Notes under the pieces: generated by a model | The model's input: the letters and a program-made list of their open reading frames with translations, nothing else | What the model was told of the DNA's origin: nothing | The model's database searches: none | Position numbers and translations under genes: made by a program | From: Dichetophora obliterata | Taxonomy: Eukaryota > Arthropoda > Insecta > Diptera > Sciomyzidae | Assembly (NCBI GenBank): GCA_963920525.1 | Contig: OY986435.1 | Coordinates: 263,006,962-263,070,961, forward strand | Reading direction: 5' to 3' | DNA: 64,000 nt | Shown: in pieces, positions 21,070-32,400 of the stretch | Position numbering within the stretch: position 1 is the stretch's first letter | Layout of the letters: each line of letters begins with the position of its first letter

Positions 21070-23336
21070 GGACATTTTGAAATAGGAAGATGTTTTATCG
21101 ATACCAAATTTTGTATAGAAGATTTTCTACCTCATATTGATTCATTCTGCTCATTGCTTTTGCAATAAAAATCATTTTTAGACCTTCTGCAGCTGGAGAA
21201 TGGTATCATATCGTAATGAAAACTTTTATTAATAATCATCGCTCCATTAATTAACAAAATTCCCTGTTTGTGGCTCAAAACCGGAGCAGGAAGATGAAGT
21301 CCTTTCCCTATCGTTCATGTATGCTACCATATCTATCCATCGAGACCATGCCAAAAACGCAAATGTGCATTTTTATGTTTTTTGGGAAATCGAGTCGAAA
21401 AATCAACTTTTTCTAAAATTTATTTTTGTCTTCGTAATAAACAGTTAAACTTTTATTCTCGTTGCTCAACAAAATCATAAAAAAATACTTTTTGTGCAAC
21501 CATTTAACGTTTACTGCTTTAAAATTGTTAAAAAAATAATTATAAAAATTTAAGAAATTTTGTATCCTAAAATTTTTTCCATACATACACAGCTAATTAT
21601 GTTCTTAGTCACTTTTGGTGCAAACATGTGCACATTGGCGTTTTTGGCATAAAGAAATTTAACGGTTGTGAAAATTTTGTGCATACGACTCTGTAAAAAC
21701 TTTGGTAATGAAGATAATTGCAAAATTCTTTTTGCAATTTGTAAAGCATTGGCAATGTCTTCAATCAATAATTAAAGAAGTTGGCGTTTTGACCAGTTAA
21801 TTATACGGGGAAAAATTAATACACTACCAGAAAAACGCCAATTTCGAGATTAAAAAAAAACGCTTAAGCTGAAATTAAAATTTTATTAAATTCTTTCTTT
21901 TTCGGTTACATAATTAGCATAATAACGATCTAATTATCTTAGTGCTCGTACAAAAATTAGGAAATTTTTAAGAAAAAAAATGAGGGAGTGACCGTGTCTA
22001 CTGCCATTTCTGTGTGGATTTCGGCTCTCGGATGCGGGCGCTTGTCCTGATGCCTGACAATCAAGGTTTTAAAGTGAGTCCTTGACGATTTGTGCTGCTC
22101 CATAATTTGTGATTTCCTCCGTTTCTACTCGGATGTGGGTGCTCCACTTGACGACTCCTTTTTTTTAATCAGCAATTTAAAAAAAAATTATGTTTATAAA
22201 CCTATAAAAATCGACCACAGCACCACCTAGGGGATCTAAAAAACCAAAAAATTTCGGAGGAACACACAAACACATGTTGTGAATATAAGGTGAATAGCTT
22301 CAGTGGTTCAACCGTGATGGTCAAAAGTACATACGCACCAACGTTAAGATTATACCTTGAATTTTGTGAGTTTTTTCTTTACTTTTTTGCAATAAGTTTT
22401 TGTATAAAACGTATAAATGTGAGACTGGTTTTAGGTTGAATCGGGTACGAGGATTTCATTTCTGGCATCAGTTTTGTTCTAGCTGTGCATGTTTATATAC
22501 AAAAATTTTTTGAAAAAAATTCCTAAAGAAAAAATTCACAAAATTGAAGATGTGATAGGGTTAAGTGCATTCCTATCGCCCACTTTTTTTTAAAAACTTT
22601 TCATGCCGGATCCGTAAATCCCAGCCTTATTACATACAAAAAAAAAACTGTTTCATAAAAATTCTACACCACCGGCCTTAAGGTCTTGATTAAACTTAAA
22701 TCTAACGTCAAAAATGAAACATGCAAGACCTTTTTTTTAACCAAAAACAAAAACGTTTATTTTTGGAATTAATTTTTTTAAGAGCTTGCCGCTTTGAAAA
22801 AAATTGTTACATCAAAAGTTTTTGAGCTTAGTTTGGTAAAATTAAATTTGTTTCTTCTTATTAGAATACTTACTTTTGAGACATGGCGCAAATTTAATTT
22901 TTTAATTTTTATAAGCTAGATTCACTTAATCTTAATGATTAACAAATGATTCACAGATTTGCACAAGTATGAACAAAATATCTCGATACATTATTTATTC
23001 TCATCCATTGGCGTCGGAAGCGGGGAGAAAGGGGCAGTTTCCCCCCACTTTTTTAGCTAGATAAACAATTTAAAAGGAAAACTTCAAAAGTTATTCAAAA
23101 TATCAGTTTTATTTACAACGATAATATTTTTGTATTATATATTTTCCTCTTCTTTCTCTCTTCTTCATAAGCATGCTTGCGGATCACCATTTTCTTTCTC
23201 TGTGTTTGCAAAAAGATAAAACAAAATGTAGAGTTTCTACTGCAAACCCACCACTTCAGTTTAAAAGCACCCTTAAGTATGTAGCTTAATGCTTCTTAAT
23301 TTTGCAACTCTGGTAAGACAAAATTTGACATGTTCT
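21070..23336. other. 2.3-kb intergenic stretch, nothing recognised
   Basis: A T/A-rich region with only short frames. A less AT-rich patch lies around 22000-22160. I see no conserved protein, RNA or delimited transposon. Confidence 0.45.
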
Positions 23337-23338
23337 TA

Positions 23339-23657
23339 GGGGCTTTCCATATTGGACGACATGTTGTACGATAAGTTAGATGGAAAACTAATGGGACAAT
23401 TTGATTGAGCGTTCGAACGATCCAACTTGTAAAGTAACATCATTAATTGCAAGCTCTCAAGCAGAACACATCCAGCTAATAGCTAAGCAACTTTTAGATG
23501 CCCTAACAATTGAGCAGTAATTTTACATAGTTGTACAGTATTGTACAATCGGCAGAAAAAAACCAAAAATTTCGACTATCGTTTTAGCTTACGCATGGTA
23601 CTACATGTTGTACAATCTGCCATATTGGTCCAATGTTTTGGACCATGCGAAAGCCCC
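23339..23657. mobile_element. TA-TSD MITE inside a hAT transposase relic
   Basis: Inverted GGGGCTTTC / GAAAGCCCC ends are flanked by TA at 23337-23338 and 23658-23659. Inner words CATATTGGAC, ACATGTTGTAC and TGTACAAT repeat in opposite orientations. It is 319 bp and non-coding. The open frame starting at 23541 begins in this MITE and runs on into transposase-derived sequence. Confidence 0.75.
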
Positions 23658-23659
23658 TA

Positions 23660-23822
23660 CTGTGAATTAGCTGATGAAAATCCACCTCGACGCTTTGAAG
23701 AAACATCAAATCCGGTTCCTTCAGTACAGTTGCCATTACATGATCGGCTACGAAAAGATTATTTCGAAATTTTAGATCTTCTCTCAAATGAGATAACGGC
23801 TAGATTCGATCAAACAGGTTGA
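23660..23822 (+). pseudogene. hAT transposase (ZMYM1-like) remnant, part 1
   Basis: The frame reads LADENPPRRFEETSNPVPSV, then RLRKDYFEILDLLSNEI and RFDQTG. This pattern is typical of the central part of ZMYM1-like hAT transposases, just before the region that carries on to the C-terminal dimerisation domain. It stops after 23822. The continuation appears 3.4 kb downstream at 27222-27747. No start codon belongs to this fragment. Confidence 0.55.
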
Positions 23823-23939
23823 TATTTTACTTTTTTTTTTTTTTTTGCAAGTTTACACCAGCTTCACTCAACCGACTCACTTTGATTTATCATTCGGCAC
23901 TTTGTAAATCTTATTGTACATTTAAACATGTGGTTTGTT

Positions 23940-24354
23940 CATTTATTGTTGATTTGTCCCTTTTTGTTTGATTGGTTACCAGTCCGGAGCTGTGATGAGC
24001 TAAAACTGGTAGTAGTATGCTTTTAGTATGCTACGAGGTCCGACCAAAGACTTGAAAGCTGGTACCACGGGCAGTCGGTAGCCCCTTGGCTTGCGCCAGG
24101 TTGACTGATTGGGTCGGCCCTTCGGGGAGATTCGTGGTGGCTGTGTGTTTATCACCTATATCGCGGGTAGAGCTGCTCAGCTCGGTGTAGGTTTGCACTC
24201 TCAAACCGGGTGCCGTACCCCAGAGTACGGAAGAGGTTTTAGATAGGCCTCCACCCCTACCAAGGGTTGCGACATGTCATCACAACATTTAGCTAATTTG
24301 GTACCTTTGAACCCTCAAAGGGGCGTTGGCCGACGCAATATTTCGGTCCCACGC
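23940..24354. other. GC-rich segment of unknown origin
   Basis: Markedly richer in G and C than its surroundings, with runs such as GGGTCGGCCCTTCGGGGAG and CGGGTAGAGCTGCTCAGC. It seems to continue after the hAT insertion (27220-27245). It could be the 5' region of a LINE or a SINE. Despite its composition it does not match rRNA as I know it. No open frame spans it. Confidence 0.35.
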
Positions 24355-24362
24355 TATGGAGC

Positions 24363-27211
24363 CAGTGGCGTAAAACGCGGGCCCGCAGAGCCCGCATTGC
24401 GGGCGGGCGCAACTAAGCCAGGGGCGCCCTCAAGTCCCTTGATGAAAATTTAAATGAAGTGGAGAACGACACACAGTGTAAAATATGCGGCCGAAAATAT
24501 GGTATATCGATGTTTTAATTTTTTCCAATTTTTTATAGCTTTCAATAGAAAATATCCTTGGTGAAAAAATCAAAATGAATTTTTTTAATAGTTGCAACCG
24601 TTTCGTTATGACAAGCCGTCAAAGTTACATTTTTTAAAAATAAAATTTTTCTTGTTATTCACATATTATTTAACCTATTTTTTTTTTTGTATATCAAAAT
24701 AAAGTTTAATTTTTTTATATCTGGCAAATTAATGTGTTTGTTTACATTTTTAACATATGGTTTGAATCTTATCATAAAAGAAAACACTAAAAGCGGGATA
24801 CAAATTTTTAAAAATGTTTAAAAAATAATTTTGAGAAAGATTGACTATAGTTTTTCACGAAAGAATTATTAAAACTACGTTACACCAAGTTTTACACCAA
24901 AACTTACTTAAACGGAAGATATACAAACACAAAACAACTGAATTTTTAAAATTTCCTTGCTGTAGTTAACTTGTGTTGGTAGTATTTTTAAAGGCTGAGT
25001 TACTAAAATATGATAAATGGGAGTGGTATTCACCTATAAAATTTTCCATTTATCTATAATCACAAAAGATATTGATGTAGCAAATTTCGCTGTTTGGAAC
25101 GAAGACTTAATGAAGTTTCAGACAAAAATGGGTTTCGTTTATATGGGAGGTGGGTGTGGTAGAGGGCGGATTTGTATAACTTTTTCAACATTACTTAATT
25201 TTGCTAAGAAAGATATTTGTGCCAATTCTCATAGCTCTACGAGCTTAAAATTAACAACAATAAATGAAAAATAATTCAATAATATGTGCTTAAATAAAAT
25301 ATAAGTCATGTACAGACGATTTCTCAGGGTGCAATAATCGACGTGAAAAAAGCCGATTTTTTGAGCAAAAGTTACCTTTGCTTGGCAAAACTTGATTATG
25401 GTCGAAGTCGATTTAACCGTTAGCTTTCATATTTTCAGCAATTCAGCTGCTGATATTATTTTAATCATTCAGTTATATTTTGTGACGTTAGTTTAATTCT
25501 TTAGTTAACAGGTAACGTCAAATACAAAACATTTAAGGTACTATTACAGTGTATAAAAAATGTAAAATCCATTTTAGTTTTTCGATAGAATATGGTTCTG
25601 TAAGGTCTTAAGAATACGTATACAAAACTTTAGAAAAAAATATCAAATAGAAAAAAAATTATAACACATATTATATTCGCATGTAGCGTAATATTCAAGA
25701 ACCTTTAAATCTTTAATCACGTTTTTCTCGAAACAAGGTTTTTCGAATTGGCTTCTAAGATATCTGGAATTCTTCTAGATCGATTTCAATGAATCTTGAT
25801 TCATTGTGATTTTTATAGACTCTGCTAACCACTAGACCTATAAAAAGCCAAAAAACTTTTATTGTTTTTGTACGGCTGAAAGTTTCGGCAAAAAAGAAAG
25901 TTTTTTGTACATTTTTTTTTTCAACCACAAAAGCAATGACATTTTTTTATTTTTAATTTTTTTTTATTGAGGTTGAGTGCTCAACTACAACCCTTAACTC
26001 AAGAATGCACTTTGATTTTCTACTTTCAAACGCTTGTAAATGCTGGAGATGAGAAACCAATGTTGTTATGTGCAACAATTCTTTAAACACGCTTACTTCA
26101 ACGCCCTTTAGGAAATTAACAACAACTATAAAGACAATAAATTTTTTGATGAATAATTCTTCATCATGTAAAAAATTTGAATCATTAAAGTTAATAATAT
26201 TAGGTTAAAATGTGTTTTTATAGCTACTTACTGTAATAGTACCTTAAGCTTAACATCTTAAAATTATCATTTCACCAATAAGAAAATATTGATCTCATTA
26301 TTCAAACTTTAAGTTAGTTTAACATTTTTAAATAATTGATATATGTTTTCTTTTTACCTAATTTCTGATCAAATCTTATAATATTTATTATAAATTGTAT
26401 TATATTTGATATTATAAAAAATGTTTTTACGTTATTGCTTTTTTTAACAGAATGAATTTTTTAATAGATTTTTAAAATAATATATAAATTTATTTATAAA
26501 ATAAGATATTTATAATATATAACTGTTGTAATAAATGATGACTAGACAAGATAAAAATATGCATTTGCATATTGCATCGAAATTTAGGATTTAAGGACAT
26601 AAAGTCTTCGAAAAATTTTGTTTAAAAACAAACGAATTTTTAGTGAGTATGCGAGCAAACTTTCGCCCGAAGAATTATCAAACCTAAGATATTGCCCGGC
26701 AACATCTTGCGATGTTGAACGTAGATTCTCTGCATATTCATCGTTTTTAACTGAAAAACGGAGAAATTTTTCAATGGAAAATTTAAAGCAACACTTGGTA
26801 GTTTATTACCATTCTAAAATTTGAAAAATTTTTAACTGCATTTTATATTGTTTTTTTTTTCAAGTTAATTCAATAGTAACAAAAAGACTGAAAACGAAGT
26901 TGCTCAGTAAAAGTTAATATTATTTTTAAGTTTTTACGTTTATTTACGCATATTTTTTAATTCAACTAGCATATTTTCGATTTTTCCTACTTTTTAATGC
27001 GCATAAATCAAGTTTTATCGTGCATATTTTTATACTCTCTAGTGCTGACTATTGAATTAAAAAGTCTCTTTTTGTTCTCTTTTTTTTTGTTAAGAGTTCT
27101 CTTGTTTTCTCCTACGCTTCTAGTAACCTAACATAGTTTTAATCTAAAAGTAAATAGCAGGGCGCTTTTAGAAAACTGCGGGCGGGCGCATAAAATATAG
27201 TTACGCTACTG
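24363..27211 (+). mobile_element. hAT element, 2.85 kb, 8-bp TSD
   Basis: Inverted ends CAGTGGCGTAA / TAGTTACGCTACTG are flanked by TATGGAGC (24355-24362) and TATAGAGC (27212-27219), an 8-bp TSD with one mismatch. GC-rich GCGGGCGGGCGCA words lie just inside each end. The interior is AT-rich and retains only a short C-terminal transposase frame at 26618-26824. Confidence 0.85.
26618..26824 (+). pseudogene. hAT C-terminal dimerisation domain remnant
   Basis: The frame contains CPATSCDVERRFSAYSSFLT, followed by EKRRNFSMENLKQHLVVYYH, the conserved hATC motif (P-x-S-x-x-x-E-R-x-F-S) ending in a natural-looking stop. At 68 codons it is only the tail of a transposase normally over 500 residues. The upstream catalytic region is not recognisable, so the element 24363-27211 is non-autonomous. 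Confidence 0.7.
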
Positions 27212-27221
27212 TATAGAGCAC

Positions 27222-27747
27222 CGTCGAATTAAGCCTACACGGCAGGTGTCTACGTAAAACACTTTGGATTTCTGTACATTTAAACAGATCTTGACACTCT
27301 GGAATCGTTGGAATATTGTAATCGAAGCCTTCAACGGAAAAGTGCCTTCTGAACAAAATCTAAAAACAAAACTAGATCTTTATGCAGATGACTTTTTTGC
27401 AGATGAAATTGCTGAAGCAATTGCCTGGCCAAACACCTTGAAATTGTAGTGACAATGTATCCCAATTTGCAAAAAATTCGGATACTGTAAAAAAAACTAT
27501 TAAATTAAGTTAAAAAACTTATTGCTTTGCTTTTGACTGTGCCTGCATCAGCAGCTTCATCTGAGCTTTTTTTAGTGCACTAAGACGACTTAAAACGTAT
27601 CTTCGAGCAACTATGAAACAGAAACGACTCACTCATGCGGCACTTATACACATTCACAAAGAAAAAACCGAAGAATTGAATTCGATGGAGGTGGTGAAAG
27701 AGTTTGTTTCTCGCAAGGACAGAAAGAAACATTTTGGAATAATTTAA
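27222..27747 (+). pseudogene. hAT transposase (ZMYM1-like) remnant, part 2
   Basis: Continues 23660-23822. Across frame changes it reads KLDLYADDFFADEIAEAIA, then VPASAASSE, RRLKTYLRATMKQKRLTHAA and HIHKEKTEELNSMEVVKEFV, the hATC region of ZMYM1-like transposases. Frameshifts near 27300 and 27580 and the 3.4-kb gap make it a dead copy. The gap contains the hAT element 24363-27211 and the GC-rich segment. Confidence 0.6.
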
Positions 27748-29200
27748 ATTGATATAACGTTTTGTACCTTATTGCATTTAAACCATGTAAAGATATACCT
27801 AGTCTTGCTTTATAAAAGCAACCATTATTTCTTATTTTTTCATATTACCATATGAAAGATCCTTTAAAGAATGATCTCTAATATTGAAATTGGAAGAACT
27901 TTTAAAAATAATGAAATTTTAATATTTTTTATATATTTTTATATTTTTGTTATTTTAAACTAAAATAAAAAATTTGTTTATTCACATTCATGTTTCTTTG
28001 AAGAAATTTTGGTGAACTTTTTTTTGTACCACCATTTGTACTGCCCCCCAGATGAAATTAGCTGCCGACGCGCTTGTTCTCATCCTACGACACGTCACAT
28101 CTTCTTTGATTAAGAAAATTACTATTCAATGAATATTTGTAGCATAAAGGTCATTACACCAACTACAAAAAGGTCTTTCAATCAAATCCTGTCTAACTAG
28201 AAGTTCGTTGTTTAGGTGCATTGTATTATTAATCCTAATCAGTCAATTTAATGAAAAGAAAAGAAAAAATAAAGAAATCACGTCGTAACTACTATAATTA
28301 CACATTTTCTGACATCCTTGGCAACATGAAAATCATTGTGAAACTGGGTGTCGTTGCGGAGATTTTTACAAATTGTTTTCATTGTACTGGCAATGAGCAT
28401 AAATAGCGGAAAAAAGAGCTGCAACGCTTTGAGCCCTGTAAGCTTATCTTTCTTGTGCAGAAACCCCTAATAGGCCCAAACAAGCACACAAACATGCAAA
28501 ACTTATCACATATAAAAAGTATCTGCTATATTATACCATACTGAAGTCTTGTCTAGCACCAAGTAGAAAAAAAGCCAACACAACAACTGCTGCCAACACA
28601 AAGCATCGTCCTTTGAAATCCACAACAAGAACAACATTAACATCAATATTAAAACCTATTCATACGCTCAGCTGCATCCTTCAACCCAAGCCATATGCCC
28701 AGTTATCAGCATGTTGCCACAGACAAAATAGAAACAAACCCTGTTGCTTCACAGCTACGTGACACTGAGGTCGATATCACCGACGCCATAACCAGCATCA
28801 TCATCATTACCATCGTCATCATTGTCATCATCGACATCATCGACATCATAATCATTCAAGTATCTCGAACATCGATTCAACCCAATTCAAAGTTATAAAA
28901 TGGCGCGCAACCATATTGAAGCTTTTCAATTGTTCGGCAGCCATTGTGGCGTAGACACCTGTTGGACGAGCGGCAAAAGCGTGTTATAGAAAATTCTGTG
29001 TAGCATACTTTGAGGCGTTTTGCAACGGTTGGCAGAGTGGAGAGAGAAACATTTTCCAAAAGCTATTTAAGCATACGGCAACTTAATAAAATTTAATATT
29101 CACTTTATTTTTATGCACTTTGCTGAGTTGTATTAGTGTGCGTTCGTGCGTACGTTCGGGCGTGTGTGTGTTTATTGTAAACTGTGCTAAAATAAACAAA
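27748..29200 (+). promoter_or_regulatory. Region upstream of Vmat; possible promoter and 5' UTR
   Basis: No transposon is recognisable between about 28400 and 29200, and base composition is less AT-extreme. An (ATC)n-rich tract lies at 28795-28857. A GTGCGTTCGTGCGTACGTTC stretch lies near 29137. Promoter and 5' UTR limits cannot be set from sequence alone, and upstream non-coding exons are possible. Confidence 0.3.
28795..28857. repeat. Imperfect ATC trinucleotide tract
   Basis: Repeated ATC/ATT/GTC triplets produce an Ile-rich open frame (28695-28898) that looks like an artefact of the microsatellite. Confidence 0.7.
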
Positions 29201-29477
29201 ATGTACGCCTCATCGACGGATGCGGTTACAAAAGAACCTGCTGCGCCACATGCTTCTGCTTTTAGTGCATCTTCAGAGTCATCAGCAAGCGGTGGTGATG
29301 GTCGAGATCGAACTTTAGTGGAGGCAGCTGCTGCAGCAGAAGAAAACAAAACCACAAAAGCAATCTCTTCAAATCCAACAAGAGGAAGCAACCACTTTGG
29401 AACCACAAATCGTTTTACTATAGCGATTATTGTGTATTTTGCATTGCTATTGGATAATATGCTGTTGACCGCAATAG
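29201..29477 (+). CDS. Vmat: Vmat coding exon 1
   Basis: Codes residues 1-92 plus one base: a cytosolic Ser/Ala-rich N-terminus and TM1 up to LLDNMLLTAI. The donor is G|GTACCG at 29478. Joining to exon 2 restores a GTG codon and the conserved VPILPDFL. An upstream in-frame ATG at 29120 lies in probable 5' UTR; 29201 is preferred for its Kozak context. Confidence 0.93.
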
Positions 29478-32400
29478 GTACCGTATTCAATATGAGCTTT
29501 TAAATTGCTAAGTATTTTTGGTTTGTACTTTGTTGGAATTAAAATTGGTACAAATACGAATTGTAATAATTCTATTCTTAAATCTTACTTAAATTAACTT
29601 TAACCACTTCAATTTTATTCCTAAAATCTATCTTAAATTAACTTCAACTACGTCATGTTTATTCACTTTTCGGTTCAATTTATTTTCATGAAAGAAGGCA
29701 AACATTTTCGTAAGAACCTATAAATACCCTCAATTCCCTCAAAATTTGATAAAAAAAATCCTAAATCCCGAGATTTTATTCTCAAGAAAATATAAAAATT
29801 TTGAGAAACTATAAATGCAACTGAAATGCAAACGATGTTATGTAAACGATGGTTATCGAAATCGCCATGTTAATTTTTTTATCTCTCTCTATAAACTTTG
29901 AAAGACTATTTTTTAAGTTTGTTTGGTTGTGACCAACGCCGTAGATAGGTGTTTCATAAGGGGGGGGGGGGGGGCTAAGGTTAGGTTAAATTGGCTGTCA
30001 CTTTTCAGAGACACACTTAAGCCAATGAGGCCCATTGTGATACCATGGGGTTCATTTCATTACTCAATTTCTATTTAAACTAATGTGAGCTGTTTACAAA
30101 GCTGTGTATTCTGATGGGTGATGGGGGGACTTGGGGGGTTGCTGAAGCAAAAAATAGAAAAAATCGATTCAATCGCTTCATTTGGAGCAGGACGACAAGT
30201 ATTTATTTAAGTTAAATAACGAAAACAGACAATTTAAAAATAAAAACTGTTTTGGGCAGTTCCTCAAAATAATCATTGGCTTATGTTATGATGATTCCCT
30301 AAACATTTCGACTCTAGCTATAGCCATTCTTAAGCTGCAATGGTTTGAAATAACCTCTAAAAATCGATTTTTTTGTGAAAATATTGGCTGGTGTGTTAGT
30401 TAGAAAAAATGAAATGATCTGAAATAATATTTTGGAAAAAAATTCTCCCAATCTGCATCAAAAAATTTAAAAATGTTTGTATTCGAATTGAAAATAATGC
30501 TGTTTTTCGTGCACTTTTATGATTTCTTTTTAAGTTATTTTCACGCAAGTTCAAAAAACTTAATTATTTCTAATGATATTCTCACTGGTCAGAATTGCTG
30601 GCCAGAATTGCTTAAACTGAAACAAATTAAAACTAAAATATTAATTATAAAATAAACACCTACTGAAAAGATATTGTAAAATATTAAAAAAAAGTTATGA
30701 AGTTATTTAAATTTTTAAAGTTTTTGTATGGAAATAAAATAAAAATTATCAAAAATTTTTGATGCAGATTGAAAGAGATTTTCCCGGCCTATAATTTCTG
30801 ATAGTTTGTTCTTTTTTAAACTATTACGCCAGCCAATATCTTTACACAAAAATCGATTTTTAGAGGTTATTTCAAACCATTCCAGCTCACGGAAGGCTAT
30901 CTGTTGAGTCGAAATATTTGGGGAATCATCATAACCAGGGCTAGGGTTTCGACATGTCATTTTTTTCTGCTGCTTCTAAGACATCAAACTAAGCATGTAC
31001 AATGAACAATTTTTAATTTATCTTCATGTTATGGTAATTAAATAATTTGGAATATCTGTGCTTTTATTTAATATATTAAAAAATGTTCAATTGCTAAGGG
31101 GGGTTTTAACCCCCCGAATCACCCATATCTACGGCGTTAGTTATAACTCTTAAGAGACTCTGTTTACTAGGCCGTTCAACTTTCATGGAATTTAGAAAGT
31201 AACAATAGTCTTATTACTATACTATCGTTTTTCTACTGTAAAAAGAATGTTTTATTCACATCATACTTTTTACTAGCCGCTAACTAATTTCTTTGAATAA
31301 GAAGTTTGGTTTTATTTTTAAATTTGTGTAAAAGATAAATATATGTTGTTTGTTTTATTTAACCAATTTACTTTTATTGTTTTATGTTTATAATAAAGTG
31401 AAATATGAGATATTTTTAAATATTTTTTGTTTTCATTATGAAATAAATGTTAAATTTTTCTGAAATATCGTTCATAACGTCATAACGTTTTTTATTAGCT
31501 TATTATATAATTTAAATATTTAAAAACTCATCAAACATCTTTAATTAGAGAACATAAAGATTATGATTTTTATTAAAATAATCGTTATTTTATAATTTAA
31601 TTCTTTTTTTCGATCTGGTTTAATCAGGTGATGCATATTTTTTTTATCATAACATAAACAAGTTCTCCCCTAAAAATACATAAAAACAAAATGGGATTTC
31701 AGAATTCGACTTTATATTCCAATAATTGTTGAGTTTTTTTTTTCTTATATTCTTCTTTGTACATTACAATAAGCATTGTCTGCATTAGTAATAATGAATT
31801 CGTGTTGGTGCTGTCTTATAAACTTTTGAGTGTTTTTGAATATTTAAAGTATGAATAACGATTATGCTTGGATTTCTATTTTAAAAATAAAAAAAAATGT
31901 TATGCTTCTTTTTTGTCAAAACGCAGAAATTTAAGGAAAGAGATACTAATGATCCCTGCTTCTAATGCAACTAAGTGTCATTGTCTTAAAATTTTGGCAT
32001 TTCGAGATCATGAAAAATCCCGGTATCCCGGGATCATAAATTTTAAATCCCCGAATCTCGGCATTTGCAAAATCCCTTTTGGATTGAAAGCCCTAATCTA
32101 AATATTTTTTTTGATAGCCTTGAGTTTTGAGCAAATTTTGATTTTGCCTTTACCTCTTAAGCTGATCAAGTTATGTATTTTGGGTTTAAAAATACAAGGC
32201 AACAAAATATTATTTTTCAAACGTGGCTTTCGGTTTTGGGGACTGTTGCCACCATTAACCAATCAATGGTTTCAAAGATTAGTTCATTTCTATGGGTTTC
32301 TATTTAAAAATTTTAAGCACTAGTATTCAACTTTTGCCTCTTGAAAACCATTACCATCACACAAAAAGAGTTCATACAGTGTTTATAAATCCACATTTTT

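Larger units (their letters stand above)
29935..31138. mobile_element. Foldback element in intron 1
   Basis: Inverted ends AACGCCGTAGATAGGTG / CATATCTACGGCGTT are each followed inward by G- or C-runs. About 30270-30475 and 30740-30945 are inverted copies (GGTTTGAAATAACCTCTAAA against its complement), so the 1.2-kb unit can form long hairpins. The left arm also holds a G15 tract and a LINE 3' tail. No TSD was resolved and there is no transposase. Confidence 0.65.

Noticed and set aside
23940..24354. Possible rRNA or structured RNA gene because of high GC
   Set aside because: No recognisable rRNA core motif; the composition alone is not evidence, so it is listed only as a GC-rich segment.
28695..28898. 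Ile-rich open frame upstream of Vmat
   Set aside because: Produced by an (ATC)n tract; no supporting coding signal.
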